In this document: positions 1-12,167 of the stretch, piece after piece
Numbering within the stretch: the first letter of the stretch is position 1
How the letters are laid out: the number at the start of each line of letters is the position of its first letter
Source of the DNA: Takakia lepidozioides
Taxonomy: Eukaryota > Streptophyta > Takakiopsida > Takakiales > Takakiaceae
Length of the DNA stretch: 64,000 bases
Direction: 5' to 3'
Assembly: GCA_030704615.1 (NCBI GenBank)
Contig: CM060733.1
Location: 39,244,001 to 39,308,000, forward strand
Position numbers and translations under genes: made by a program
Notes under the pieces: generated by a model
The model's input: only the letters and a program-made list of their open reading frames with translations
Database searches by the model: none
What the model was told of the DNA's origin: nothing

Positions 1-1724
1 AAGGGACCATGGGAGAAGAGGAGAATGGGGCCACCACGTGGGGCGGAAGGCTTGTAGTCCTGCCTACACGAAAGGGCCAAGGACTTATCATTTCAGAATT
101 TTTATGACATTTTCCATCCAGTAATTGGACCCTCCTTTCAGATATGTTCACAGAAATCCTGTAGCATTGCATCAGGATTTAAGTGCTATTTGCACAGAGA
201 AGGCCCGTGAATTCCCTTTTTCTGAGCTCATTTAACCTACTGTATAGTTGACAACCAACTCTTGGTTGGACAAAGAGAGAGAGAGAGAGAGAGAGCAGCC
301 AAGACTGAGGCGGGAATACAATCTTTCTCACTTGTTGGCTTGGCCAGTGCCAGAGGTTGCCTTAAGAGTACATATCTTACCTATCCATTTATAACCATTG
401 ACATCTCCAACCAGTTTGTCCAGTGTTTCCCATGTCTCTTGCCAGTTGCCCAAAGAACTTGTCCCACTTCGAGTTGTTTCCTTTGGTTAGTCAGCCTGAG
501 AAGTTGAAAGTGCCCAGCCGCAAGCCAGCCCTTTGCATGTAAATTGTTTGTCGTCTAGGTAGCCTATGGTTGCTCCTGGACGGCCGTTCTCCAAAGGGGG
601 GACAATTACCCCGTGTGTAGATTTTGCTCGTCTTGTGTAAACTTTCAGGATTGACAAACCCTTCAGAGTACCAAATCCTTCAGTTGCGTTCAGGCCTCGC
701 ACAATTAAGGGCATATTGTCTATCTGGCTACTTGGAATCAACCTCATCCAGAGCATCAAAATGGTTAGAAACATCAAGTTGAAGTCCCTGCCCTTGGTTG
801 TCTTCCTAGGGCGCCTCATTGAATCACCATTGTCAAGTCTCAAGAAAGAACCATTAGCCAAATAATCCAAGCAAAAGCTGGAGCATGTAGTTTTAAAGGA
901 CACATCGTCCATTCTGGGATTCACCCCAAAACTACACATGAAGCCCTAGATTTGGCATGAGTAACCAATTCCCAGGAATCACCATTGGGGAGTGTTGTTA
1001 TTGACAAGAGGTAATGTATTGGTATATTTTGCAGGCTATAAGTTTAAGCACAAGGACCAACCTTAGCCCAAGTGCCGAGTATGCTAGACAGAGCATACGA
1101 CTGCCCAATTTGAAAGAAGGGGCTGCCCCCAAGCAGTTGGGGTCCGCTTGTTACCATTCAAAGATCACCACTCCAAAGGAGCTGCAGGGAATGGCCCGCG
1201 TAGGCATATTCTAAAGAGGGAAAGGCCCCAAACTCTCCAACTAAATCCAATGCACTACCTTACCTGAAGCAAAGCTCTTCAGGTCAAAACAAACAAAGAC
1301 ACGAGGTCACAGGGCCAACATTTAGTCACAGAGACATTTATGTACTCCCGTATCAAGTCCACCCAATGGCAATAGGAAGACTCCGGCCAAAGCCGGGATA
1401 ACTTAGAGCCACTTTGCCTTGCGGCTACCCGACAGATTTGCTGTTTGAATATTTGCACTTGCCTGAAACAGTATCCTGAGAAAAGAAGACGTGTGGGTAA
1501 GTTACAAGATGAACTCACAACAGAGATCCCATGCAAGGGAATGAACATTTCTCAAGGCTGCTAAAAACAATGCCTCAACCTAAATCTATTGGCCTGCTAG
1601 ATAAGCTCCACTCTACTTATGAAGGTAGTCTCTCTCAGTCAGATGAGCTCAGTACACACCAAGTTTACCCGCATGCCAGGTGCAAACAAACAATGACCAG
1701 CCTGAAGATAAATTAACTGAAAGA
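1..1724. other. Flank downstream of RibBA, no gene recognised
   Basis: No convincing coding region is seen. A minus-strand open stretch (about 487-939) has no recognisable motif. A short GA microsatellite lies near 279-295. At 1376-1396 the sequence GAAGACTCCGGCC followed by AAAGCCGG recurs at 30712-30732 with one change, so this stretch probably contains old repeat DNA. The 3' untranslated region of the minus-strand RibBA gene should begin just below 1725. Confidence 0.4.
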
Positions 1725-4700
1725 CTAAACTCCACTGTCCTTGTCATCAGTGGGTATCAGGGGGTCTGTAAATGACCCAGGTGAGTCAGAACTGTAAATG
1801 TGACCCATCTTGGAACACTTTGTTTCGAGGTAGCGCTGATTCTCTTTGGTGATTGGAGATAGGACAGGGACTCGACCATTTACAGCCAAGCCATAGCCCT
1901 TGAGCCCCATATATTTGGACGGACTGTTGGTCATTAAACTCATAGTGCGCACCCCTACATCTCGCAATATCTGCATCATGAATGCCCCACCCATACACTG
2001 AAGCCTTGTAAGCATCACAATTCTTTGTCAACATGAGTGTCCCTGATGTTCCTCTCATGAATCGCCCTAGCTTTAGTTGCCTGCAGCAATACATGTGAGA
2101 TGCTCGAATTCAAAACGTATTCAATGTGCAATTAACACCAGGAGATGTCTCTCACACAAGGATACAGCCAGCACAGCACAATCAGTACATCAACACACTC
2201 CAAAAGCTAACTCTTCTCCGCCCTTCTCCCTCTGTCTCACTACCAATGGCAGCATGATACCTGAGCACCAATCCCATATTCTCTGGAGTCGATTGGAAGG
2301 CCAAGTTCCACATTTGCCTCCACAGTGTCACGGCCTGCATCTTGCAAGTTGTAAGCTCGGAGCTTGTGTCCAAGACCAATGCCACGACCTTCATGGCCGC
2401 GCAAGTAGACTAGAACTCCTCTCCCCACTTTGTCAATATGGGCCATTGCTTGAGCGAGCTGGCTGCCACAGTCACAGCGTGCGGAGCCAAAAATATCGCC
2501 GGTCAGACACTCTGAGTGTACTCTGACCAACACGTCCAGCCCATTGCCAATGTCGCCCTGTAAGAATCCATGTGTAGCATTGAGTGCCCCTATTCTACAT
2601 CACCAACCATGACAAATGCTCCTTGATTCTCAATTTAACTTCAAACTCTTAAAGACAGGTTGCATTTGAAAGATTGAGGATGGCGTGCTTCAGATTCTTA
2701 CTCAGAAAGTGGGCTTGAGTTCTTGAGCTAATCTTTGTACTGCGTACAGTACAATAATCAAGGATAGCCACGGCTCTGTGACCACCTCACAAAGTGTGTA
2801 AGTGGGATTACATTTGGCTGAATAAATTGATATCAAGATATGATTGGAGCCCTGCTAGGCAGATTGTGCTAGTTAAGTCCAGGGAGGGGAAGGCCACTGA
2901 TAGCCCCACAAGGAAGTAGGGGGCTACGTGAATCAGATACCACACTAACATAAGGCATCGAACAAGAGTGAGCAGAAGAAGAATAAATACCTTAACCATG
3001 GCAATGTGTTCCATGCCATCAAGCTGTGAAACGTAGCTGTAGGCCTTGAAGGTGCCCCATTTTGTAGGCAGGCGTGCCACCGCTGTTCGATCTACTAGCT
3101 TCTCCCTTTTCCACTTATATCTGTGGCATAGTGAGACACATTTAGTGAATTCCCAGAAAGACACTTTTAGACTACCTCCTAAAGATATGTGGGCAGGTAG
3201 TCTCCAACTACTACAGGGAGACAGGAAACAAAAGAAAAGAATGGTATAACGTGCACAAGGGAACCCAAGGGGCGATTTAACAAAATAAAAATGAAAGTAA
3301 ATGTGAATGTGTTGCCGAAGCAACCGTAACTTATGTTCTCACTTGACCCCGAAGGACTACTGCCTTCCGGTGGGAAGGTGGACACCCTTATGACATCCAA
3401 GACACCAGTGAGGCGGCTTGAAAATAGAAAGAAAGACCAAGGAGGGCGGGGGGGCTTTTGTGTCTGTTGGAATTGATAGAGTAAGAGTTTGATCAGAAGC
3501 CTTTGCCTGCTTTAGTCTTGTGGCAGACACCCCAGGTCTGATTCGCCAGGGCAGGAGGAGAATAGAATATCAGCAGTGCTATTGAAGAAGGCTTGCTCCA
3601 GTAGTAAGACTAACTATGGAGTTGGTTTTAAGCAGAAATTCTCACCATAGAATGAACTTGATGCAAGTAATCCCCCAGCGTTCAGACCCAGGTAGGGCAA
3701 AAAAATCTTGCAGTTCTGAAACTTAGCAAGAAGTGGCATACCGTTCCATGCTTTCCAAGAGGGTCCCTCCTTCAGAAGAGTACCCATTACAATGCAAGAG
3801 AGGGAGGGATGCCAGAATCACCTGACAAGGTCAGCAATGGAGATAAGAGGAAGATTGTGGGTTTTGGCAAACTTTCGTAGCTGAGGCAGCCGTGACATGG
3901 AGCCATCCTCTTCATTTACAAGCTCACACAATACCCCGACTGGTGGCAACCCAGCCATTGTGGCTAGGTCCACCGATGCTTCTGTGTGTCCAGCCCTTTT
4001 CAACACCCCACCTGTGCAGAGAAATACCAAACAATAGTTGTAGTCCATGCAGTGTACAAACTACACACATGCTGTGCAGAGATCCAGCTGTTCAGGTTCG
4101 GATATTTGAAATTCTACAGCAGACCATCTGGTAGTTATTTTGGAAGAACAGCAATCACTTAGAACATCCAAACGAAAAGAGACAGAAGGGTGCTAGAGTC
4201 ACACAGTCAGGAAAGAAGATCCAGGGAGACAGGTGCAGGGAGAACGAGATGGTGAACTCTTTGCCGTATAATAGCTTGGAAGGGTAAACTCTGTCCTGGG
4301 CCTTGGCAATCTATGACAGCCCAAAGCTATAAGGAACAGTCCAGACGATACTTACGATCTGCACAGAAAGTATGCCCAATTGTTTGATAGACCCCCTGAT
4401 CCTCAAGCACGAGATAAGAACAGAGGTGGTCCCACCTTCCCGATATCTCAGCGGAAAGATATGGCCAGGTCGTCGAAAATGCTCGGGCTTTGAATCTGCT
4501 GAGGCCAATGCCAAAATTGTCTCACAGCGATCCTTGGCTGACACTCCTGTTGATGTTCCAGCCTTCACATCCTGTTCCCAATAAAGAGATCATGATATAG
4601 CCACACAACATCCAATACTTCTGCAATAGAGGAACTTCTGAAACTCACTAAGAAGGTCAGCAGGCCTTGCATTCAGCATTCCTGACTCTGATTTATATTA

Positions 4701-5576
4701 TTTGTTGGACACGAAGGCATTTGTGCCACCAAGACAGTTTCAAGTTCTGTGCATACGAACCGTCAATAGGCTAAAAAATAGCTTGGGTTGGGTTTTGTGA
4801 ATTTTCAACTGAGATTCTTATAAAGATGCATAATGGATACAGAAAAAGTGAACAGATACTTACCACAGTAACAGTAAAGGCAGTGAGAAGCGCCTCCTCG
4901 TTGTCCTTGTCCAGAACCATTAGAGGGATGTTCAGACGATCCAGAATCTCACCCTTCATGCCCACACAGACAATACCTGTGCTATGTTTAACCAGAAAAG
5001 ATATAGACTCTGGCGTCACCAACGATCCCGCCATTATCAGATCGCCTTCATTTTCTCTGTCTTCGTCATCTACAACTACCACAAACTGCGCCCAGATACC
5101 ACAAAACAACCTTGTCAGCTCTGTTATTTTCCAAAGCTTCTCTATGCAAAATATAATAGTTCACGACTTTCTGCTTTGTGTCATATTGCAGAGCTAGGAA
5201 AATAACCATATCCCCTACATTAGTGAGAAGATCAAACAAACACAAGTGACAATCACACCTTGCCTTGCCGAATTGCATCCACAGCCTCCACAACTGATGA
5301 GAACCCTTCTGATGGGCAATCAGGGTCTCCCTCCGCCTCACTAGCAAAGAACTGCTCTGTTGTTGGCGTGATGTGTGCCGTCAGTGTCTCAAAATTGTCG
5401 CTTCTTACCGTCTCAGAAACTCCTCCAAAGCTTGCTTCCACCCCAGTATTGCTAGTCACACCATTGACATCTTCACCTATATAGGCTCCATTGCCAGCTC
5501 CACATCTGACAGATACAGTGGAGGCCCTTGGAATGCCGCCTCGGTTGCAAGTATCTCGAACTGCTGATCCAGCCAA
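1725..5576 (-). CDS. RIBA: Bifunctional riboflavin enzyme RibBA (DHBP synthase / GTP cyclohydrolase II), plastid
   Basis: The enzyme catalyses the two entry steps of riboflavin synthesis: GTP to the pyrimidine precursor, and ribulose 5-phosphate to dihydroxybutanone phosphate. Exons on the minus strand: 5259-5576 (open-frame limit), 4864-5085, 4436-4571, 3822-4011, 2991-3120, 2261-2557 and 1725-1970. All have GT/AG borders and total 1539 bases, divisible by three. The DHBP synthase half keeps [35 protein letters not shown] and GHTEASVDL. The cyclohydrolase half keeps the zinc cysteines in [14 protein letters not shown] and the [21 protein letters not shown] region (seen as [13 protein letters not shown] then LRAYNLQD). 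Both activities therefore look intact, unlike some plant paralogues that lost one half. The open frame at 5576 begins with TTG, not ATG, and a stop lies upstream in frame, so the true start must be in an upstream exon. The leader is Ser/Thr/Gly-rich, consistent with a plastid transit peptide. Confidence 0.93.
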
Positions 5577-6525
5577 GAGCTGCAGTCCTTTGAAACAGGA
5601 TAAACCTTGCTTGCCAGCTGAACTGTTTAAGACCCATGTCGATCTGTTCTCAGTTCTTCACCATGCAAAACTCTATTTTTCCTCTTTACTACTCCTTCCG
5701 ACACAAAATTCTCCTGCCCTTTGCCAAATATCCATTTTACAAGAATCCTTCCAGATGAAAACTCCCTTAGTGCACTCATGTAATCCATCAGCAAACTACG
5801 CTTGCAGACATCAGTTTTGATGAACTTTGCTGTAACTTAACCTCTGGACCTTCAGAAACGAACACTTTTAACTGGTTAGAGCAAGTGTGGTGGAATTAAC
5901 CAGGGCTGGAATTCAACCAGCCCTCTGACAGTTCTTCCAGGATTTGCCCCAAATATCTTGCTCATAGTGTCTCTCGCAAACTGATCCTCAGATAAACTTA
6001 CTCGCTGCATCAGCTAAGTAGTATCACTACTCTCCAACCTTCAGAGATACCTAGCCGGTTCCACTACACCGATTAAGTCAACATAATACTTCCCACAAAA
6101 TCAAACCTAAGCGATCTCAACAGTCCAAACGTTCGGTGTGGGAGAAATAAAGAATTTGTGGACATACATTTGTAAATATTCGGGCCTGGTTAAGAACTGA
6201 AGGTAAGCTCTACGGTTTAGGTCTGATGGGTGTTGAAAATCACATGTGCAACTGCTAAAAAAAGGTTTTCTCAACTAAAATCTCATCAGAGTTAGCTACA
6301 AATGTTGCCGGCAGTGCAATCCAGGATCACATATGTAAGAAAAGGTTCAAGCACAGGGATTTAACTATCGAAATTTTTGTAAACAGCGAGCAGGTGGGTG
6401 TTGCGCTCAGCCATGACAAACCTTTGTACCACCGAAAGACCATCTAATTGATTTTTCAACACAACAAGCTATTCCCTGCCACCAGAGATATCACACATGG
6501 AAGAAATGCACCAAAAACTCATAAC

Positions 6526-6662
6526 ATGAAGAGAGATGATCCGCACCCAATTCCACATCCACCAGCAGATCGAAGAAGAGAAAGACTTGGCCCCGCTGCG
6601 CCCAGTACCCTCCATTCTTGGGCGCAAACCAGGTGGTGGTAGATAACGAAGCTCATGGCCAT
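6526..6662 (-). CDS. Candidate first exon of RibBA (transit peptide)
   Basis: An ATG at 6662 opens 45 codons beginning MAMSFVIYHHLVCAQEWRV, rich in Ser, Leu, Ala and Gly and poor in acidic residues, like a plastid transit peptide. A GTTATG donor follows 6526. The exon leaves two bases of a codon. Two AG acceptors near 5620-5650 would rejoin the RibBA frame in the correct phase with no stop. The acceptors lack a strong pyrimidine tract, so this join is an inference that a cDNA would settle. Confidence 0.4.
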
Positions 6663-7288
6663 CGCGTAAAAACTCGACGCAGGGCAAATCAACAGCAAAT
6701 CAACAACAACCAAAGTGCCACCCTTGCTGACTCGGACGCAGGGCCTTTTCTGATGTGGGTTCGGTCTCACAAAGAGTCTCTTCAAGTAATCTTCTCTTCT
6801 TTTCCTAATCAGAACTCTTGACAGAGTCATTCAACACAAGCATGAAAACAGTCCTCGAGCTCCCAAATGACAAATTTGGCTTTTCTCTTCATCTTCAAAC
6901 AGTCGACATCTGACCTATCCAAATTATGCTCATTCCAGACATAGACTATGCTTACCATGACCGGAACATGACAGTCAATTTTTGTAACACTGGTTACTTA
7001 TCATTATATCTACATATGAGAGGTCCAGAATCAGTACATGAAGCAAGCCATGAGGTACATGATGTTTAAGGCGCACAAGCAACCGAATGTGCCCGTGAAG
7101 CACGAGCACTTAAAATTGTGCACTCGGCTTTGGGTCCAGAAATCCTTCCACAGCTGTAATTGAGTGGTGGGTTGGCATTGAGATTAGGATTTGTTTCTTA
7201 CTGGGGTGGGGGGCGGACAGGAACAACAACCGAAGTCAAGGTTTACGTGCTAAAGAGTCTTGTTCAGAGAAACTGAGGAAGAAGTTCA

Positions 7289-8780
7289 TTGAAACGACAG
7301 AAAACTGTAGTATTCTCCGGCTTCGCATTAGTTGTGGTTGGCATCCTTCAGCTTATAGGAGACAAAGTTGTAGAAGGTGTGCCAAGACTACCAGATTACC
7401 CAATTGTAATGATGATCTTTGAAGTAATGCTGATCCGCAATATAACCCTCTACGAGACGGGCTGGGAGGGGTAGTAAAAGATGAAGCCCATATAAGTTAT
7501 CTATCGCTAGCATGGAACAATAGTGGGGACATGAGAGGTGAATTATGGGCTATTAAGTGGCTTCCAGGAGTGCATAGACAAAGAAAGCACACACTGTAAT
7601 AGAGGGATTGATGGTTAGTGACATGTAGGGGATTTTGGGGCAAGCAGACACACTATGGCAGCAGCTAAAGAGGCTTGACATTCATGAGGCGGATGAGCAC
7701 CCAGTGTTTGGCAACATCAAACAGGCTATGGAGACCCTTGTCAAGCAACGGTATGGATTTGACTTACGTGGACCATTTTATACTTGGACATATAGTTGTA
7801 CATGCCTTTCAACAGACACAACAGCTTCTAGTGTGATTGTCTGCTTTTGAGAATCAAGACTAAGTAATTGCCACCTTCCAGGAGTTATTAGGTTTAGGTC
7901 CAGCAAGGTATGAGGTAGGGCCGAGCTTCCCTCAGTAGAAGCACACAGCTGTTATGGGTGCATGATCCCGCCAAAAAAATAGATTTAATGTGCTAGTTGA
8001 GCCAATGCAGCAAGTCAAAGTTGAGTTCATTACCATCTCTCCCTCCCACATTGAACAATGGGGGTTGACAATCGTACACCCACCTACTATAAGGATGGGT
8101 ATCTAAAACAGCTCTGCCCTTGAAACAAATGTGTGTACCCTATGATTGACCTCAATCCAATTTTTCCCAACACCCAAGTATTCAGAATTGCATGCTTACT
8201 GAAGGGGTGGCATGTACATCTCTTCCTTTCTTTACCTCTTCAGAGCTAATTACAGCCCCTAGTAGACAGAATGGATCTAGAGAGATATCAGAGATGCCCT
8301 CCATTCTATTGATCCTCGCAGAATGGTTAGCATCCTACTGGAACAACATGCTTACAGCTAGATATAGCGAAAGATGAGTTCTACATTGGTGAGGGAACAT
8401 GTGTTTCGAGGTGGAATCTTGGGAGTCTAAAGGTTCCAGCCCAAAAATGTTGTCCATCTTTTTCCATGCCTAGTGTCAATATGGAATGTCTACAAACTGG
8501 GCTTGTAATTGAAAGTGATTATTGTCAAGATCCTTGAGTGATGCACTGCTTTGATTCACCTGGATGTGGACAAATCCCCTTCAGCATCCAATTTTAAGCC
8601 ATACATTTTCTTGCAAACAACAAGGACTCATCCACCTGTCAATGTGCAGCTACAACAAGTACATTCAGAGGGAGAACGTGTCCGGCAATGAGGGGACACC
8701 TTCGTGTTTGATGTAGCAGAGCGAGCCCTGGATGAAAAGGTTTAAGGACCAACTACAGGCCTTCATCTCTAAGGTAAGCT
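7289..8780 (+). pseudogene. Decayed NSE3/MAGE-domain gene (SMC5/6 complex subunit)
   Basis: Three separated plus-strand stretches resemble consecutive parts of a MAGE homology domain. At 7289-7400 the reading includes VVGILQLIGDKVVEG. At 7635-7755 it includes LWQQLKRLDIHEADEHPVFGN and then TLVKQRY. At 8655-8765 a mosaic of frames gives YIQRENVSGNEG, then DTFVFDVAERALDEK, then KDQLQAFISK. The last stretch needs two single-base frame changes (near 8695 and at the TTT near 8743), which argues for a pseudogene. NSE3 is a subunit of the SMC5/6 DNA-repair complex. The match is from memory of the family and not from alignment. A fragment of another MAGE protein is the alternative. Confidence 0.5.
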
Positions 8781-8828
8781 AGCATCCATTGCTTTCCCCT
8801 GTTTGCATGGAAATAAACTCACAGTAGC

Positions 8829-10025
8829 TCACAGGACCTGCAAAATCTGCTCAAGAGAAGCCACATTCACCTTGAACCATTTCCAGATAAGGTTACAGAG
8901 GAGGGCAAGGGCCTCTACGATAGGATCGCCATCATGATTAATTAGCTTGTTGACAATACTATTACACCCACCCACTTTATAGCCCTTTAGATGTTCTATT
9001 GCTTCAGCAGTCCCGGAAGAAATAATGGGCATGTTATATCCCTCCGTGATACACTCCAGTTCATCAGGGATGGCTTGGATCGGGATCAGTTCTTACTATT
9101 GTATCCTTCCATTCTTTAGAAACCTCCCTCACTATTTCATGGCCAAGAAGGCTGTAGTGTGTTTCAAAGGTTTTCCCAATTCAACCATGTTATTCCCTAA
9201 GTGTGTACTTACTGACCATTTTTTGGCCTGTACCAATGATTTGAGGCCAACCATAATCTTTTATCATTATCACCGTGGTGGTTCAAGTTTATGCAACAGT
9301 AAAAACTCTTCCCAGCATATTTTCTTGAGTCTTTACTAGCTGATTTACAGCTTTTCACAGCTGGTAATATTTAGACCCCAACCCTGTCATCTTTGATATT
9401 ACAGCCGTCCCTATAAGGTGCTCGTCCCAATCTCCACCAACTCACTGCTCTTCCGTATACAATCAGTTTCCTTCTAATGATCTTATCAGCCACAAAAGTG
9501 ACGGAACTCTCCCAACAGTTCACAGCTCTTTCAACCTCACTTCTTGCATCACCCAAGCAAGAGGAGAGATCTTAGAGCGATTGGATAAAGGGTTGGAGAG
9601 CCTCTTTCAAGGCCTAGACATTCTATCTTGACCTCTTTCCTCTGGAATTTTTCTATGCTTCACTTTCAAATTGAACATTTCACAAATCTGGTAGTGTTAA
9701 AGTGTACACCTGTAGATCTCAGTCCTGACAAGAAAGTGGTCAGAAGTACCATATCGGTTCTATCAACCAAGACTTTGACGCACTGAGGAAACAGCTCCTT
9801 ATCCACTATAATATACTCCACAATGGATGCTCCCCAGTTTGGCCTTTTTCACGAGTCCTGCAAAGGGTCTTCTTTTGACCTATTGTTCTCTTCCAGGCTA
9901 TTGGTAAGCCGCTTGCTGTTGAATTTACGCTCAACCTCACCAAAAAGCCCAATGAGGTCGTCCTGTTGTAGACCCTTGACCAACCGGGCATCAAAGTCTC
10001 CTAACAAGACCTCGTGGCCTTTGGC
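8829..10025 (-). mobile_element. RTE-type LINE remnant (endonuclease and reverse transcriptase pieces)
   Basis: On the minus strand, about 10020-9880 reads HEVLLGDFDARLVKGLQQD, the GDFNAR motif of an apurinic-type endonuclease. About 9840-9780 gives IVEYIIVDKELFPQCVKVLV, the matching DYIIVD block. Further on, 9030-8840 reads EAIEHLKGYKVGGCNSIVN and GDPIVEALALLCNLIWKW, the start of a reverse transcriptase palm as in RTE/BovB-type elements. Stops and frame changes break it, so it is a dead fragment. It belongs to a different clade from the L1-type element at 13-20 kb. Confidence 0.6.
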
Positions 10026-10047
10026 AAGGAACTTAGCACTACTGCCT

Positions 10048-10907
10048 CTCTTACACAGGACGTCGTCTTATCTCCTGGTGTAACCTGTCTTCGGTGGTGT
10101 CTATAACCGATAGCTGTATGAAGCAGACAAGTAACAGGGTATAAAATACTTCGATTGGGAAGCTTCCATTCCCTCGTGAACGTTTAGCAAAACTTTTACG
10201 TCCCTGGAATTGGTTTGACTATTATGCTTACGTCTGTTTGTGATGACTGCAGGTTGCAAAGCAAGGACTGCCTGTACAAAATGGCGTTACTCACTTCGAG
10301 GCCGGTGATAGCCGAGCACAGGAGGTCGTTGGCTTTTTGAAGACGAATGACCAGCATTCAACAGTACAAAACTCTACACTGCTAGAGAGAAACCCAGATG
10401 CTCGTTGAACTACAAAGCATACCGCATGCCAATACAGGAGCCATCTAAAAGCTAGGCTCATAACCATGGGTTGCAATGGCCAGGATGGCGAAACCAATGG
10501 CATGACCCAGAGCTCCCCAAGCGCAACGGTATCTCCTTGTATCAATCTCTTGTTGCATTGTATGAATTGGAGAACGCATGTACATTTGCATTCGGACGTG
10601 TATCCAGTATCAGTTGGTTTTAGAAGTGGTCATCGGATCGTGATAATTGTCCAATCACATGAGCCAGTTATGGATGCCGTGATCTTCTGAAAACCAAAGG
10701 AAATGGACCTCCTTTGTATCTAGTGGGAATTAGGGCAGGTAATCGATCCTTGGCGCATGCAACTGTTTTAGAGTTTGCCTCTTTGGTACTGAAATGCACC
10801 TGTTGATTCAAGAGTTCTCCTCTCTGTCAAAATCTGTCCAAGTTGTATGTGTGGTCTTCTTCGATTTCGTTTTCTTAAATTTTTTATCGGATGGTATTTT
10901 TGATCCC
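10048..10907 (+). pseudogene. psaG partial duplicate with internal inversion
   Basis: This segment is a close copy of the intron, second exon and 3' region of psaG at 54393-55305, in opposite orientation. Exon 2 starts normally at 10253 after a CTGCAG acceptor and reads [19 protein letters not shown] up to the TND codons ending at 10351. From 10352 to 10521 the sequence is the reverse complement of the expected coding and 3' sequence (it matches 54797-54957 read in the same plus direction). Normal orientation then resumes. About 27 bases of coding sequence are missing at one inversion border and about 6 at the other. Exon 1 is absent. It cannot encode PsaG. Confidence 0.9.
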
Positions 10908-11142
10908 TCTATACCCTCGATTCTTATCCCTCAACCAACCCTAACAAAGACTTATGTCATAATGATTGGTTGTAAAGGTCGACAAGTTTGGGTTCTAGTC
11001 AGCAGAGTTTTGACTTGCATGGCACATACTGATGAATGAAGGTCTATCCGGCTTTGTGTAAGCCCTTCCAGTAATATTTTTCCTGCAACCTCTTGACCGT
11101 CTTAGCCACACCCAAGTGTGCAGCATACACAGTAATCTAGGA

Positions 11143-11190
11143 TTGTGTACGACTTTGCACATAATGTATTTCCTTACGAAGCGCTCATGT
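11143..11190. repeat. Imperfect ~40-bp repeat, partner at 20738-20776
   Basis: The sequence TGTACGACTTTG followed by ATAATGTATTTCCTTAC and AAGC occurs here and again at 20738-20776, in the same orientation with about four differences. The two copies bracket the block of transposable elements between them. It could be a fragment of a dispersed repeat or an old target duplication. It is too long and divergent for a simple LINE target-site duplication. Confidence 0.5.
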
Positions 11191-11327
11191 GGCCACTGTG
11201 GTAATTTTCAAAAATTGAAACGAAGAAGGAAAAAAATTAGAAAAACATTGCTGCCAAACCATGAACAAAATCAATTACAATTACAATAGATAACTTGACC
11301 AAACTTCTTTATTTTTTATTTTTTTAA

Positions 11328-12146
11328 CCCTTAAGTTCCCAAGCCCTTTTTTGATTTTTTACCAATTTTGGGTACCCAGCTGCAGTAAATTGCCCCTAGA
11401 AACCTACCAAAAATCATCCACAGATTCCAGCCTCATAGCAATGGGCCCAGCTCATTTATGCATGACATACTAAAAAATGAGCCAAGTCCACCGTGGAAAT
11501 TGTGAGATTATGGCGTTGGCCCGGACCTCAAATATCAGGTCCCAAAGAAAAAGTGATAAAGAAATTGGTTTGACCAAATCAAAACCTAGCTTTCTCCAAT
11601 TTTGCTTGCCCCAAGACCCACCATTTCAATAGTGGAGTGGCCATGACCCCACTAAATTGCAGGTCCAACTGATTTTTCCACCTATGGTTGCTATTCATGC
11701 AATTACATGGGGGTTGAAATCTCAAAATTGACAAGAGAAAATGTGCCTCCAAATGAAGTACTTTTTTTTCTACAAATTTTTTAAAAGCCAACTGTGGATG
11801 TGTGTATGTAATGCTCACACACCACAAGGTGAAGTGTTTTTTCCAAAATTACGAATTTTTCTGCCAAAAATGGCCTTTGGAGTGCAATCTGTTTTGGGGT
11901 TGTTTACCTGCCACATCAGCGGTCAACAGCCCTTTTCAGGCCCCAAAACGTAAATGAGAGATCTAAGATATTTTTTGTAAGTCGCAGCTTTTTTTTTTTT
12001 TTTAATTTTTTTTTTTGCATCATACTCGAGACAAATCCTTTGTCATTAAAGCTTCAGGAGTGGGCCCCATCAGATTAAATCTGCAAAAATTTGGTCCAAC
12101 TGCATATTCAAAGTGACCCGATTCAGGTCGCTTGGGAACTTAAGGG
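11328..12146. mobile_element. piggyBac-like non-autonomous TIR element, copy 1 (complete)
   Basis: The element is 819 bp. It begins CCCTTAAGTTCCCAAG and ends with the exact reverse complement CTTGGGAACTTAAGGG. It is flanked by TTAA at 11324-11327 and TTAA at 12147-12150. A TTAA target duplication with ends beginning CCC is the hallmark of piggyBac elements. No transposase frame is present, so it would be a MITE-like derivative moved in trans. The TIR itself also contains TTAA. Superfamily assignment rests only on termini and flanks. Confidence 0.75.
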
Positions 12147-12167
12147 TTAACCCTTAAGTTCCCAAGC
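12130..12167. repeat. 38-bp perfect palindrome at the element junction
   Basis: The right terminal repeat of copy 1, a single shared TTAA and the left terminal repeat of copy 2 form a perfect 38-bp inverted repeat centred between 12148 and 12149. The two elements share one TTAA, which suggests that one inserted into the target duplication of the other, or that the unit was duplicated in tandem. Confidence 0.95.

Noticed and set aside
487-939. 150-codon minus-strand frame
   Set aside because: Its start is open but no motif, transit signal or splice context supports it. It was kept as unassigned spacer.
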